Below are positions 56,558-64,000 of a stretch of 64,000 nt of DNA, piece by piece. Positions within the stretch are counted from its first letter, which is position 1, and the number at the start of each line of letters is the position of its first letter. Below the pieces are notes generated by a model. The model ran no database searches, was not told the DNA's origin, and saw only the letters and a list, made by a program, of their open reading frames with translations. A program made the translations under genes and the position numbers. The stretch is from an uncultured Bacteroidales bacterium (GTDB taxonomy: Bacteria; Bacteroidota; Bacteroidia; Bacteroidales; UBA932), in the NCBI GenBank assembly GCA_947168525.1, contig CAMVMG010000001.1, positions 248,001 through 312,000 of the forward strand, written 5' to 3'.

Positions 56558-57711
56558 TGGATACGCCGTTTCCTTACTCCCAATATGTGACCGGCAAGAA
56601 CTTTGTCGGCCGTAAGGGAGACGTGGTCCTTCTGGGGAACCTGCTTTCCCAGGGGGAACACGTAGTGATGTACGAGCCTCCCAAAGCTGGAAAGACCTCC
56701 CTTGTCCAGCAGTCCCTGCTCTCCATGCGAATGTCCGGGAAGTCTTTCACAGTGGGGCAGATGTCGGCCTTGAACATCCGGACGCTGGAGGAATTCCTGC
56801 TCCGGCTGGGATCTACGGTGGTACGGATGGTGGCTTCCACTCCGGCGGAATACGCCGCCGTGGTACAGAAGTACCTGGACGGGACCCACTTTGTCTTTGA
56901 CAGCACGGCCTTCGCCGACGAAGACCGGATTGTGTCGGCCGGCTGGGACCTGGACGCCGAGGATGTCAGGGCCATGCTCCGTTTCCCTTTCCGCCTGGCC
57001 AGGGACAGGGGAGAACGGCTGATTCTGATTGTGGACGAGTTCCACTCCGTGCTGCACCAGGAGAATCCCGATGCGCTGCTCCGTTCTCTGGATGCAACGA
57101 TGCGGGCGGCCCGGGAAGCGGGAGAGCGACTGTTCTCGCTTATCCTCTCCGGTTCCGCCGTCAATGCCATGCGCTCCATTTTCGAGAGCAGCCTCCTCTT
57201 CCACCGGCAGGTGGAGCGGGTGCGACTTTCCCCGGTGGAAGAAAGCGAGATGGCTTCCCATGTACTCCGGGGCTTCCTTTCCGGCGGTAAGGTGATGGAG
57301 GCGAACCTCATGGAAGGGGCCTGCCGGCTTTTTCGCGGGCACCTGTGGTACATCAACCATTTTTCCGCCATCTGCGACTCCATGACCCGTGGATACATCA
57401 TGGAGCCGGTGCTGGTGGAGGCCCTGGGCGCGCTGGTCTCTGTGCATGAACCCCGCTTTATGGAGATGATGGGCTCGCTCACCACGCATCAGGTGAATAT
57501 GCTCAAGGCCACCGTCGACGGGGTCACGCGTTTCTCCTCGGCCGAGGTCATCCGGAAGTACGGGCTCAATTCGTCGGCCAATGTGAAGCGGGTGAAAGAT
57601 GCCCTGATGAAAAAGGAAATCCTTCTGTTCGACGACGGGGACAATCCCGTCATTATCGACCCGCTGTTCGAGTACTGGGTGAAGAAATACTATTTTGAGG
57701 TAAAGGAATGA
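56557..57711 (+). CDS. P-loop ATPase with C-terminal winged-helix-like domain
   Basis: A 384-residue ATPase of the archaeal-ATPase/STAND-like group. It begins with NFVGRKGDV (typical GR motif before the P-loop), Walker A as EPPKAGKTS (40-48; first Gly replaced by Glu), Walker B LILIVDEFH (about 154-162) and sensor region LILSGSA. The C-terminus (about 300-384: SAEVIRKYGLNSSANVKRVKDAL) reads as a winged helix, ending in a family-typical DPLFEYWVKKYY. The role is unknown. One-base overlap with the EF-hand gene and 4-base overlap with the sirtuin imply coupled expression. Confidence 0.8.
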   Translation: MDTPFPYSQYVTGKNFVGRKGDVVLLGNLLSQGEHVVMYEPPKAGKTSLVQQSLLSMRMSGKSFTVGQMSALNIRTLEEFLLRLGSTVVRMVASTPAEYAAVVQKYLDGTHFVFDSTAFADEDRIVSAGWDLDAEDVRAMLRFPFRLARDRGERLILIVDEFHSVLHQENPDALLRSLDATMRAAREAGERLFSLILSGSAVNAMRSIFESSLLFHRQVERVRLSPVEESEMASHVLRGFLSGGKVMEANLMEGACRLFRGHLWYINHFSAICDSMTRGYIMEPVLVEALGALVSVHEPRFMEMMGSLTTHQVNMLKATVDGVTRFSSAEVIRKYGLNSSANVKRVKDALMKKEILLFDDGDNPVIIDPLFEYWVKKYYFEVKE

Positions 57712-58418
57712 AAAAGAAGATTGTCGTGCTTACCGGCGCCGGTGTGAGCGCCGAAAGCGGTTTTGCCACCTTCCGGGATACCGGAGGGCTCTGGGAACAG
57801 TTCGATGTCAACGAGGTGGCCTCGATCGAAGGCTGGTACCGGAACCGGAAACTGGTGCTGGATTTCTACAACCAGCGCCGCGCCCAGTTGCGGGATGCCA
57901 GGCCCAATGCCGCCCACGTGGCCATCGCAGAACTGGAAAAGAGGTTCGATGTGGACGTAATCACCCAGAACGTGGACAACCTGCACGAGCGGGCCGGTTC
58001 CACCCGGGTCCTGCACCTGCACGGGGAGCTCACCAAAATGCGTCCGGAAAACGGAGAATACGACCGTTCCTACTCCGAGAAGGAAGTGATTGACGTGGGC
58101 TACGACGCCGTCCATCTGGGAGACCTGGCTCCGAATGGCAGCCAGCTCCGTCCGCACATTGTCTTCTTCGGGGAGGCCGTCCCCAATATCGAAAAGGCCA
58201 TCGGCCTGGTAGAGAAGGCCGATATCCTCCTGATTGTGGGCACATCCCTCCAGGTGTACCCGGCCGCCGGCCTGTACCGTTACGCTTCTATTGACACGCC
58301 CATCTATGTCATCGACCCCAAACCGGTGCCTCTGAGCGACAAGCGGGTGACGATGATCCAGGATGTAGCCACCAAGGGGATGGCGACGTTTATGGAATTG
58401 TTGCGGAGTGTAGAGTAG
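57708..58418 (+). CDS. cobB: NAD-dependent protein deacylase (sirtuin, CobB-like)
   Basis: Removes acyl groups from lysines using NAD. The 236-residue protein has GAGVSAESGFATFRD (10-24), the class III acid-acyl pocket Tyr54 and Arg57 in FYNQRR, TQNVDNLH (86-93), catalytic His105 in LHLHGEL and GTSLQVYPAAG. It has no cysteine at all, so the usual four-Cys zinc ribbon is absent, as in some other Bacteroidota sirtuins. Desuccinylase or demalonylase activity is expected from Tyr54/Arg57. It meets serS tail to tail with six bases between. Confidence 0.93.
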   Translation: MKKKIVVLTGAGVSAESGFATFRDTGGLWEQFDVNEVASIEGWYRNRKLVLDFYNQRRAQLRDARPNAAHVAIAELEKRFDVDVITQNVDNLHERAGSTRVLHLHGELTKMRPENGEYDRSYSEKEVIDVGYDAVHLGDLAPNGSQLRPHIVFFGEAVPNIEKAIGLVEKADILLIVGTSLQVYPAAGLYRYASIDTPIYVIDPKPVPLSDKRVTMIQDVATKGMATFMELLRSVE

Positions 58419-58424
58419 AAGTGC

Positions 58425-59696
58425 TTAGTCGATGCGGTCGAAGCCGGTATACGGACGGAGCACTTCCGGAATCTCGATGTAGCCGTCTTTCTGGTTGTCT
58501 TCCAGCAGGGCGGCCACTACACGCGGAAGGGCCAGTGAGCTGCCATTCAGGGTGTGGGCCAGCTGGGTCTTGCCGTTTTCGTCCTTGTAGCGGAGCTTGA
58601 GGCGGTTGGCCTGGTAACACTCGAAGTTGGACACGGACGAAATCTCCAGCCATCGGCCCTGGGCGGCGCTCCACAGCTCGAAGTCATAGGTGATGGCCGA
58701 CGTGAAGCTGAGGTCTCCGCCGCACAGACGGAGAATCCGGTATTTGAGGCCGAGCTCGTTCACCAGGCCCTCTACATGGGCCACCATCTCATCCAGCGCG
58801 GCGTAGCTGTTCTCCGGCTTCTCTACGCGCACGATCTCCACTTTGTCGAACTGGTGCAGGCGGTTGAGGCCGCGGACGTCCTTTCCGTAAGAACCGGCTT
58901 CGCGGCGGAAGCAGGGGGTATAGGCCGTGAGCTTCTGCGGGAATTGGTCGGCGCCCAGAATCACATCGCGGAAGATGTTGGTTACGGGGACCTCGGCCGT
59001 GGGAACCAAGTAGAAATTGTCCACAGTAGCGTGGTACATCTGGCCTTCCTTGTCCGGAAGCTGGCCGGTGCCGAATCCGGAAGCGGCGTTCACCAGCACG
59101 GGCGGCTCCACCTCTTTGTATCCGGCGGCCGTGTTGTAGTCCAGGAAATAATTGATGAGGGCACGCTGCAGCTTGGCACCCTTTCCTTTATACACGGGGA
59201 AACCGGCGCCGGTGATCTTCACGCCCAGGTCGAAGTCGATGATGTCGTACTTCCTGGCCAGTTCCCAGTGGGGGAGGGCATCTTCCGGCAGATTCACCTC
59301 GGGGCCGCCCATCTTCACCACCACGTTGTCCTCTGCACCTTTTCCTTCCGGTACAAGGTCGCACGGGATATTGGGAAGCAGGTACAGCAGTTCCTGCAGT
59401 TTGGCATTGTTGTTATCCGCCATTTCCAGCAGTTCGTTGGAACGGGCTTTCAGCGAGGCGACCTCTTGTTTGGCGGTCTCCGCCTCTTCTTTCTTGCCGG
59501 CCTTCATCAGGGCGCCAATGGCGGCTGCGGCTTTTTTCTGCTCGCTGAGGAGGGCGTCGGAGTGGGTCTGGAGGGCCTTGCGGTGGTCGTCCAGGACGAT
59601 GATCTTCTCTACGATGCTGCGGGCGTCAAAGTGTTTGACAGCCAGTTTACGGATTACGTATTCCGGATCGTCGCGGAGCAATTTCAGTGTAAGCAT
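58425..59696 (-). CDS. serS: Seryl-tRNA synthetase
   Basis: Class II synthetase for tRNA(Ser) and tRNA(Sec). The 423-residue protein begins MLTLKLLRDDPEYVIRKL, carries a long antiparallel coiled-coil arm (about 30-100) that grips the tRNA variable arm, and shows VPTAEVPVTN, motif 2 FRREAGSYGKDVRGL and motif 3 NGSSLALPRVVAALLE. Normal length. It follows rpmA on the same strand, but a terminator lies between them. Confidence 0.96.
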   Translation of the reverse strand: MLTLKLLRDDPEYVIRKLAVKHFDARSIVEKIIVLDDHRKALQTHSDALLSEQKKAAAAIGALMKAGKKEEAETAKQEVASLKARSNELLEMADNNNAKLQELLYLLPNIPCDLVPEGKGAEDNVVVKMGGPEVNLPEDALPHWELARKYDIIDFDLGVKITGAGFPVYKGKGAKLQRALINYFLDYNTAAGYKEVEPPVLVNAASGFGTGQLPDKEGQMYHATVDNFYLVPTAEVPVTNIFRDVILGADQFPQKLTAYTPCFRREAGSYGKDVRGLNRLHQFDKVEIVRVEKPENSYAALDEMVAHVEGLVNELGLKYRILRLCGGDLSFTSAITYDFELWSAAQGRWLEISSVSNFECYQANRLKLRYKDENGKTQLAHTLNGSSLALPRVVAALLEDNQKDGYIEIPEVLRPYTGFDRID

Positions 59697-59717
59697 AGTT
59701 TCCTGTTTTTCAAAAAC

Positions 59718-59756
59718 AAAGGAGGAACTGCCCCTTTCGGATACAGATCCTCCTTT
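59718..59756 (-). terminator. Terminator between rpmA and serS
   Basis: Leftward AAAGGAGGA (59756-59748) and TCCTCCTTT (59726-59718) form a perfect 9-bp stem around a 21-base loop, followed by GTTTTTG. The arms resemble a ribosome site and its complement, so this could also hide a ribosome-binding region before serS. Confidence 0.6.
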
Positions 59757-59778
59757 CTACCTCTTGTACCTTCGGGGA

Positions 59779-60039
59779 TTAGTTCTCGAAAGGAACTACG
59801 GAAACGAAGGATTTGTTTTCACGCTTGCGGGTGAACTTGACGGTGCCGTCGATGAGGGCGTACAGGGTGTGATCCTTGCCCATACCCACATTCAGACCCG
59901 GGTTGTGAGCGGTGCCGCGCTGACGCACGATGATGTTACCGGCTTTTACAACCTCTTCGCCGAACTTCTTGATGCCAAGGCGTTTGGAATGCGACTCACG
60001 GCCGTTCTTGGAACTGGATTGACCTTTCTTGTGTGCCAT
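59779..60039 (-). CDS. rpmA: 50S ribosomal protein L27
   Basis: An 86-residue basic ribosomal protein starting [19 protein letters not shown] split around NGRES, with the motif [19 protein letters not shown] split around NVGMG. The N-terminus reaches the peptidyl transferase centre; no Firmicutes-type cleaved leader is present. Follows rplU by 21 bases, the standard order. Confidence 0.97.
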   Translation of the reverse strand: MAHKKGQSSSKNGRESHSKRLGIKKFGEEVVKAGNIIVRQRGTAHNPGLNVGMGKDHTLYALIDGTVKFTRKRENKSFVSVVPFEN

Positions 60040-60060
60040 AATCTGTTTCTCCTTTAAAAG

Positions 60061-60372
60061 TTAAGCGATAGCGTCGATGTGAATCTTGGTGAGCTTCTGG
60101 CGGTGGCCATTGAGCGTCTGGAATCCCTTGCGACGGATTTTCTTGAATACGAGCACTTTCTTTGCTTTGGCGTCGTCATCCAGGACAGTGGCCTTCACAA
60201 CTGCTCCCTCTACATACGGAGTTCCAACCTTTACAGCACCTTCTGCGTCGATGAGAAGAACCTTGTTGAACTCGACGGATTCTCCGTTCTTGGCCGCGAG
60301 GCGGTTGACGAAGATGTCCATGCCAGCTTCCACTTTAAACTGCTGGCTTGCAATGTCTACGATTGCGTACAT
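60061..60372 (-). CDS. rplU: 50S ribosomal protein L21
   Basis: A 103-residue protein starting MYAIVDIASQQFKVEAGMD and ending with the 23S-binding motif GFQTLNGHRQKLTKIHI split around HRQK. It is the first gene of rplU-rpmA and is preceded by a leader of about 87 bases with clear secondary structure but no obvious Shine-Dalgarno. Confidence 0.96.
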   Translation of the reverse strand: MYAIVDIASQQFKVEAGMDIFVNRLAAKNGESVEFNKVLLIDAEGAVKVGTPYVEGAVVKATVLDDDAKAKKVLVFKKIRRKGFQTLNGHRQKLTKIHIDAIA

Positions 60373-60399
60373 TGTACAAAAACTTGTTAAAGTTTTGGG

Positions 60400-60445
60400 C
60401 CGTAAGCGCCAGCCCTCTGCGGCTGGTCTTGACTGAGCTTAGCGG
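60400..60445 (-). ncRNA. Folded leader of rplU-rpmA (candidate L21 autoregulatory element)
   Basis: In the leftward transcript CCG-C-TAAGC (60445-60437) pairs with GCTTACGG (60407-60400) with one bulged C, enclosing a second perfect helix CCAGCC/GGCTGG (60426-60421 with 60414-60409). A third hairpin AAAACTT/AAGTTTT (60396-60390 with 60385-60379) ends just before the start codon. Confidence 0.55.
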
Positions 60446-60465
60446 TCATCTCAAAAAATGGACTG

Positions 60466-60496
60466 CAAAGATAAGGATTTTTTATTTAAATCCAAG
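60466..60496 (-). promoter_or_regulatory. Promoter of rplU-rpmA
   Basis: Leftward CTTG (60496-60493; one mismatch to TTTG), 19 bases, TATCTTTG (60473-60466). Transcription would start near 60459. Confidence 0.62.
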
Positions 60497-60537
60497 CATT
60501 TGCAATGAATTCTCTTTCTATGTTTGAACAAAAATCG

Positions 60538-60545
60538 TATCTTTG
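60538..60545 (+). promoter_or_regulatory. -7 box of ruvC
   Basis: TATCTTTG ends eight bases before the ruvC ATG, so the leader would be almost absent. No -33 TTTG at the standard distance. Confidence 0.5.
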
Positions 60546-60553
60546 CAGCCCTT

Positions 60554-61111
60554 ATGGAACAGGAACGCGTCATATTGGGCATAGACCCCGGAACCCAGCT
60601 GCTGGGCTTCGGCCTGGTCCGCGTGGAAGGCAAAAAAGCCTCCTACGTGGATATGGGTGTACTGGATCTGAGGAAAGAGGCCGATGCCTACACCAAGCTG
60701 CAGGCCATCTACGAGTGCATCAGCGAGGTGTGCAAGAGCTATCATCCTACAGAACTGGCCATTGAAAGTCCGTTCTACGGGAAAAACGCGCAGGTGGTCC
60801 TGAAACTGGGCCGGGCGCAGGGGGCTGCCATCCTGGCCGCCAAGGAGTACGGCGTGGGAAACGTGACCGAATATGCTCCCAGAAAGGCCAAAGAGGCCAT
60901 CGTGGGCAATGGCGCCGCCTCCAAGGAACAGGTGCAGTTGATGCTGGAAAAGACCCTGGGCGTGAAGCTGGAAAGTCGCTACCTGGATGCTACGGACGCC
61001 CTGGCAATCGCCCTGTGCCATTATTTCGAAACCTCCCGCCCTGTGTCTGCCGGAGGGGGTAAATGTGGATGGGAACAGTTCCTGAAAGAGCATCCGGATC
61101 GCATTAAGTAA
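60554..61111 (+). CDS. ruvC: Holliday junction resolvase
   Basis: Cuts Holliday junctions in recombination with RuvAB. The 185-residue protein shows the RNase H-fold carboxylates in GIDPGTQLLG (Asp near 10) and AIESPFYGKNAQ (Glu near 72), and the C-terminal DATDALAIALCH with two further Asp residues. A TTG ten codons upstream is in frame, but ATG 60554 is downstream of the -7 box and gives normal length. No ruvA or ruvB is adjacent. Confidence 0.95.
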   Translation: MEQERVILGIDPGTQLLGFGLVRVEGKKASYVDMGVLDLRKEADAYTKLQAIYECISEVCKSYHPTELAIESPFYGKNAQVVLKLGRAQGAAILAAKEYGVGNVTEYAPRKAKEAIVGNGAASKEQVQLMLEKTLGVKLESRYLDATDALAIALCHYFETSRPVSAGGGKCGWEQFLKEHPDRIK

Positions 61112-61192
61112 ATTTTTTTAGATTTGGTTAAACTTTATTGTACGCACCGTGTCTAAAGGGGCGTATAATGTATAGAAGTTTATCAGAGCTTT

Positions 61193-64000
61193 ATGGTAAG
61201 AAGATTTTTGATGGCTCTTGTCGGCCTTTTTGCCACCCTTACGCTGGGGGCGCAGAGTTACAAAATCAGTGTCAAACTGGCCGATTCCACTACAAATGAG
61301 CCTGTAGGGTTTGCAACGGTTTCCCTGATTCCAGAGAGAGGAAATACCAAATACGCCCTGACCGATGCAGAGGGAAAAACCGTCGTGGAAAGGGTCCGCG
61401 CCGGCAAATATACCATCAAGGCGGAACTGCTGGGCTACAAGCCTTATACGCACGACCTTACAGTGAAAGACCGTGACCTGGACCTGGGCACCCTCAAGAT
61501 GGACGTGGACCAGGAAGTGCTGGATGCTGCCTCCGTTTCGGCCACCGGCAATCCCATCATCATCAAGAAAGATACGGTAGAGTACAATGCCTCGTCGTAT
61601 AAGATCACGGACGACAACATGCTCATCGACCTTCTCCGGAAACTCCCCGGTATCGAGGTGGGAGAGGACGGCAGCATCACCTCCAACGGAAAAACCATCT
61701 CCCGTATCACCATCGCCGGGAAGACTTTCTTCCTGGACGATCCGCAGGTGGCTACCAGCAACCTCCCCGCCAAACTGGTGGAGAAGGTGAAAGTGATTAA
61801 GAAAAAGAGTGAACAGGCCGAATTCACCGGCATCGACGACGACAACGAAGAGACCATTATCGACCTCACCGTGCAGCGGGGCATGATGAACGGGCTGTTC
61901 GGCAATATCGTAGCCGGTGGTGGTCACGATATCCCGTCTGCCAACAACACCCTGAACGACTGGCGTTTCCAGGCAAACGGCATGGTCGGCCGCTTCACTG
62001 AGGACAGCCAGCTCTCCATTATTGCCAACGCCGGAAACGGCCCCCGTGGGGTGGGATTCAACAACTTCTCCGGCAGCATGATGGGCGGTATGATGGGTGG
62101 TATGATGGGTGGTATGGGCGGCGGCATGATGGGGGGCATGGGAGGAGGCGGTTTTGGCGGCGGTGGTGGCATCACCACTTCCTGGATGCTGGGCGCCAAC
62201 GCTTCTATGGACCTGTTTGACAAAAAGATGGAACTGGCCGTTCCCTACCAGTACCAGGGCTCCAGCAGCAATTCCGTTTCGGATATCTATAAGGAAACGT
62301 ATTTAGGCGATAAAAGTTCCCTTATCTCCTCCACGCTCAATGACAACGACCAGAACACCTGGGGCCATTCCATCTCCATGCGGATGGACCACAAGTTCTC
62401 CGACAATACGTCCCTGATGATTCAGCCGCAGTTCAACTTCGGCGGCGGAAACTATATCCAGCGCTCCATGGCCGACACCTGGAGAAATGAGATCGGCGAC
62501 GACACCCGTGCCAACGACAGCTGGTCGCTGAACAGCGGCGTGAATAAGAATCTTACCTTCAGCGGCCGCGGTATCTTCCGTCAGCGCCTGGGCATCCCCG
62601 GTCGTACCCTTTCCCTGAATTTCAACTGGAACATCCGGGACAACCGGATGGACGGATACAACCAGTCGCTCACCAATACCTATCTGATGGGTACTGTCAA
62701 ATCCGATCTTGTGAACCAGCGGATCGACCAGGTTCAGAAGAGCCAGACCCTGGGTGCCAGCCTGGTGTATACGGAGCCGCTGGGCAATTACTTCTACCTG
62801 GAAGGAAGGTACCAGGTGAACTGGAGCAACTCCCTCACCGATAAAAAAGCTTTCGACAGCGGCAATCCGTACAACTACTCGGCTTCGCCCGATGCAATCA
62901 GGAGTGTTTTCATGGATTATACCCCCGTGGGTGAAACCGAAAATCCGCTGTACAGCAACAATGTCATCAGCCGCAATCTGAACCAGACCCTGGGTGTAGC
63001 CGTCATGTACCAGCAGGATTGGATCCGTGCCCAGCTGGGTGCAGCAGCCATCCCTACGCGGCAGTACAGCCTGACCAACGGCAAGGAGTACGATCCGGGC
63101 ACCATCTGGAACTTTGCCCCGCGCGCCATGCTCGTATACGAGTTCAACGACAACGCCAACATCCGCATCAACTACAACGGACGCAGCGGGCAGCCTTCCA
63201 CCAGCCAGTTGAATCCGGTCATGGACAACTCGAACCCGCTGTCCCTGAGCCTGGGTAACCCTTATCTTACTCCTTATTTCAATCACAATGTGCGCATGGA
63301 GCTGGAGTACTCCAACCGCGCCACCTTCTTCACCGCCCGCTTCAACCTGAACGGCGGCATGAACCAGAACCCCATCTCCAACGCCAACTGGTACGACGAG
63401 GGCGGACGTCAGTATTCCTTCCCGGTAAACGGAAAGAATACCTTCAACGGTGGAGGCTTCATCATGGTGAACGCCCCCATCGCCAAGTCCAACTTCTCCA
63501 TTTCCAACATGGTCAACGCTAACTTCAGCATGAACAGCAGCTATATCGGCAATGGCGCCCTGACCATGACGGAGTTCTTCCTGGACGACGGAAATTTCGA
63601 TTATGACAAATTCCACCAGTTTTATTTCAAGGACCATCCGGAAAAGTGGGCCGAGCAGTTCCTGGCCAACGAAACCCGTACCCTCACCCTGATGGAGAAC
63701 TTTACGGGGACCTACCGCTCGGACGACGTAGAAATCCGGCTGGGCTTCCGGACCAATGTGCGAAAGCCTTGGTATACCGTGCAGGAGGCTGTCGCCGCTA
63801 CCTGGAACAATGCCGTCACCGGCTCCTTCATGTGGACGGTGGGAACCACGGGCCTGAGCCTCAACACGGACGCCAATTACCGTTGGTACAGGGGCTATAC
63901 CACCCAGCAGCCCTCGGAATTCATCTGGAACGCTTCCATCTCCAAGACCATCATCAATGGGCAGGCTACCATCGCCCTGCAGGCCTATGACATTCTGGGG
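61193..64000 (+). CDS. Outer-membrane beta-barrel receptor, cut by window end
   Basis: 936 residues are visible and the frame is open to the last base. After a signal peptide (about 1-20, TLGAQ) comes a carboxypeptidase-regulatory-like domain (about 22-105: EPVGFATVSLIPE, AGKYTIKAELLGY), a TonB plug-like domain (about 125-215: MLIDLLRKLPGIEVGEDG) and a long barrel, matching the OMP_b-brl_3 family. It is not a SusC homologue by its signatures and no SusD follows within the window. Residues about 296-326 are a Met-Gly run (MMGGMMGGMMGG). The ligand is unknown. Confidence 0.87.
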   Translation, partial: MVRRFLMALVGLFATLTLGAQSYKISVKLADSTTNEPVGFATVSLIPERGNTKYALTDAEGKTVVERVRAGKYTIKAELLGYKPYTHDLTVKDRDLDLGTLKMDVDQEVLDAASVSATGNPIIIKKDTVEYNASSYKITDDNMLIDLLRKLPGIEVGEDGSITSNGKTISRITIAGKTFFLDDPQVATSNLPAKLVEKVKVIKKKSEQAEFTGIDDDNEETIIDLTVQRGMMNGLFGNIVAGGGHDIPSANNTLNDWRFQANGMVGRFTEDSQLSIIANAGNGPRGVGFNNFSGSMMGGMMGGMMGGMGGGMMGGMGGGGFGGGGGITTSWMLGANASMDLFDKKMELAVPYQYQGSSSNSVSDIYKETYLGDKSSLISSTLNDNDQNTWGHSISMRMDHKFSDNTSLMIQPQFNFGGGNYIQRSMADTWRNEIGDDTRANDSWSLNSGVNKNLTFSGRGIFRQRLGIPGRTLSLNFNWNIRDNRMDGYNQSLTNTYLMGTVKSDLVNQRIDQVQKSQTLGASLVYTEPLGNYFYLEGRYQVNWSNSLTDKKAFDSGNPYNYSASPDAIRSVFMDYTPVGETENPLYSNNVISRNLNQTLGVAVMYQQDWIRAQLGAAAIPTRQYSLTNGKEYDPGTIWNFAPRAMLVYEFNDNANIRINYNGRSGQPSTSQLNPVMDNSNPLSLSLGNPYLTPYFNHNVRMELEYSNRATFFTARFNLNGGMNQNPISNANWYDEGGRQYSFPVNGKNTFNGGGFIMVNAPIAKSNFSISNMVNANFSMNSSYIGNGALTMTEFFLDDGNFDYDKFHQFYFKDHPEKWAEQFLANETRTLTLMENFTGTYRSDDVEIRLGFRTNVRKPWYTVQEAVAATWNNAVTGSFMWTVGTTGLSLNTDANYRWYRGYTTQQPSEFIWNASISKTIINGQATIALQAYDILG

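Noticed and set aside
57708..58418. Anti-phage SIR2 effector
   Set aside because: The protein is a compact CobB-like deacylase with class III pocket residues, not a SIR2 domain fused to defence modules; a defence role is kept only as a speculative option for the operon.
61193..64000. SusC-type glycan importer
   Set aside because: The domain order and plug sequence match the smaller OMP_b-brl_3 group and no SusD is visible in the window.

Overview
The window comes from a GC-rich member of the Bacteroidales (Bacteroidota), probably an uncultured gut- or rumen-type lineage. Three things support this. Several genes belong to families largely confined to this phylum (DUF4293, DUF3078, BT_3928-like DoxX, OmpP1/FadL-type porin, OMP_b-brl_3 receptor). 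Promoters carry the Bacteroidota -7 box TAnnTTTG, several with a TTTG -33 box 19-22 bases upstream. Lipid A genes show a Gram-negative envelope. No tRNA, rRNA, CRISPR array, integrase, transposase or phage gene was seen, so this looks like core chromosome. Two genes are cut by the window edges: fabF at the left and an outer-membrane beta-barrel protein at the right.

Layout. 1-1965 (minus): DUF4293 protein, fabK, fabF, a fatty-acid synthesis unit. 2028-4213 (plus): a predicted amino-sugar kinase fused to a RapZ C-terminal domain, followed by a MurU-like nucleotidyltransferase. 4381-9280: folP, ftsB-like (minus), a sugar nucleotidyltransferase, a CPBP protease, tmk and a DoxX-like protein. 9287-22889 (all minus): proS, DUF3078, tilS, gpmI, lpxD, lpxC, lpxA, wbqC, then separately promoted rimP-nusA-infB. 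23033-25922: a strange Tyr/Trp-rich and Ser/Arg-rich exported protein plus an OmpP1 porin. 26060-31528: dnaK, trpS, copA. 31539-45135: a tricorn-type S41 protease, then a carbohydrate cluster of four related CE1-type esterases with a GH3 and a GH2 enzyme. 45261-51054: an unknown membrane-anchored protein, an acyl-CoA synthetase, dCMP deaminase and CtpA-type protease. 51362-54193 (minus): rpsU, dnaX, lptB. 54326-58418 (plus): a tightly overlapping set of an EF-hand membrane protein, a P-loop ATPase and a CobB-type sirtuin. 58425-60372 (minus): rplU-rpmA and serS. 60554-64000 (plus): ruvC and the truncated receptor.

Most noteworthy. Two long perfect inverted repeats lie in frame inside protein-coding genes: an 80-base element in wbqC and a 70-base element in the dnaX linker, each with 21-22 bp arms. 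An in-frame 51-base duplication lies in tilS. Together they suggest palindromic elements that colonise coding sequence at tolerated linkers, reminiscent of Rickettsia palindromic elements. Other leads are a terminator-like hairpin in the leader of rimP-nusA-infB, a folded leader in front of rplU-rpmA, the kinase-RapZ fusion, the EF-hand/ATPase/sirtuin operon, and a motif (ACACTTTTG) shared by three otherwise different intergenic repeat structures. All functional statements are made by reading the sequence; no database search was run.
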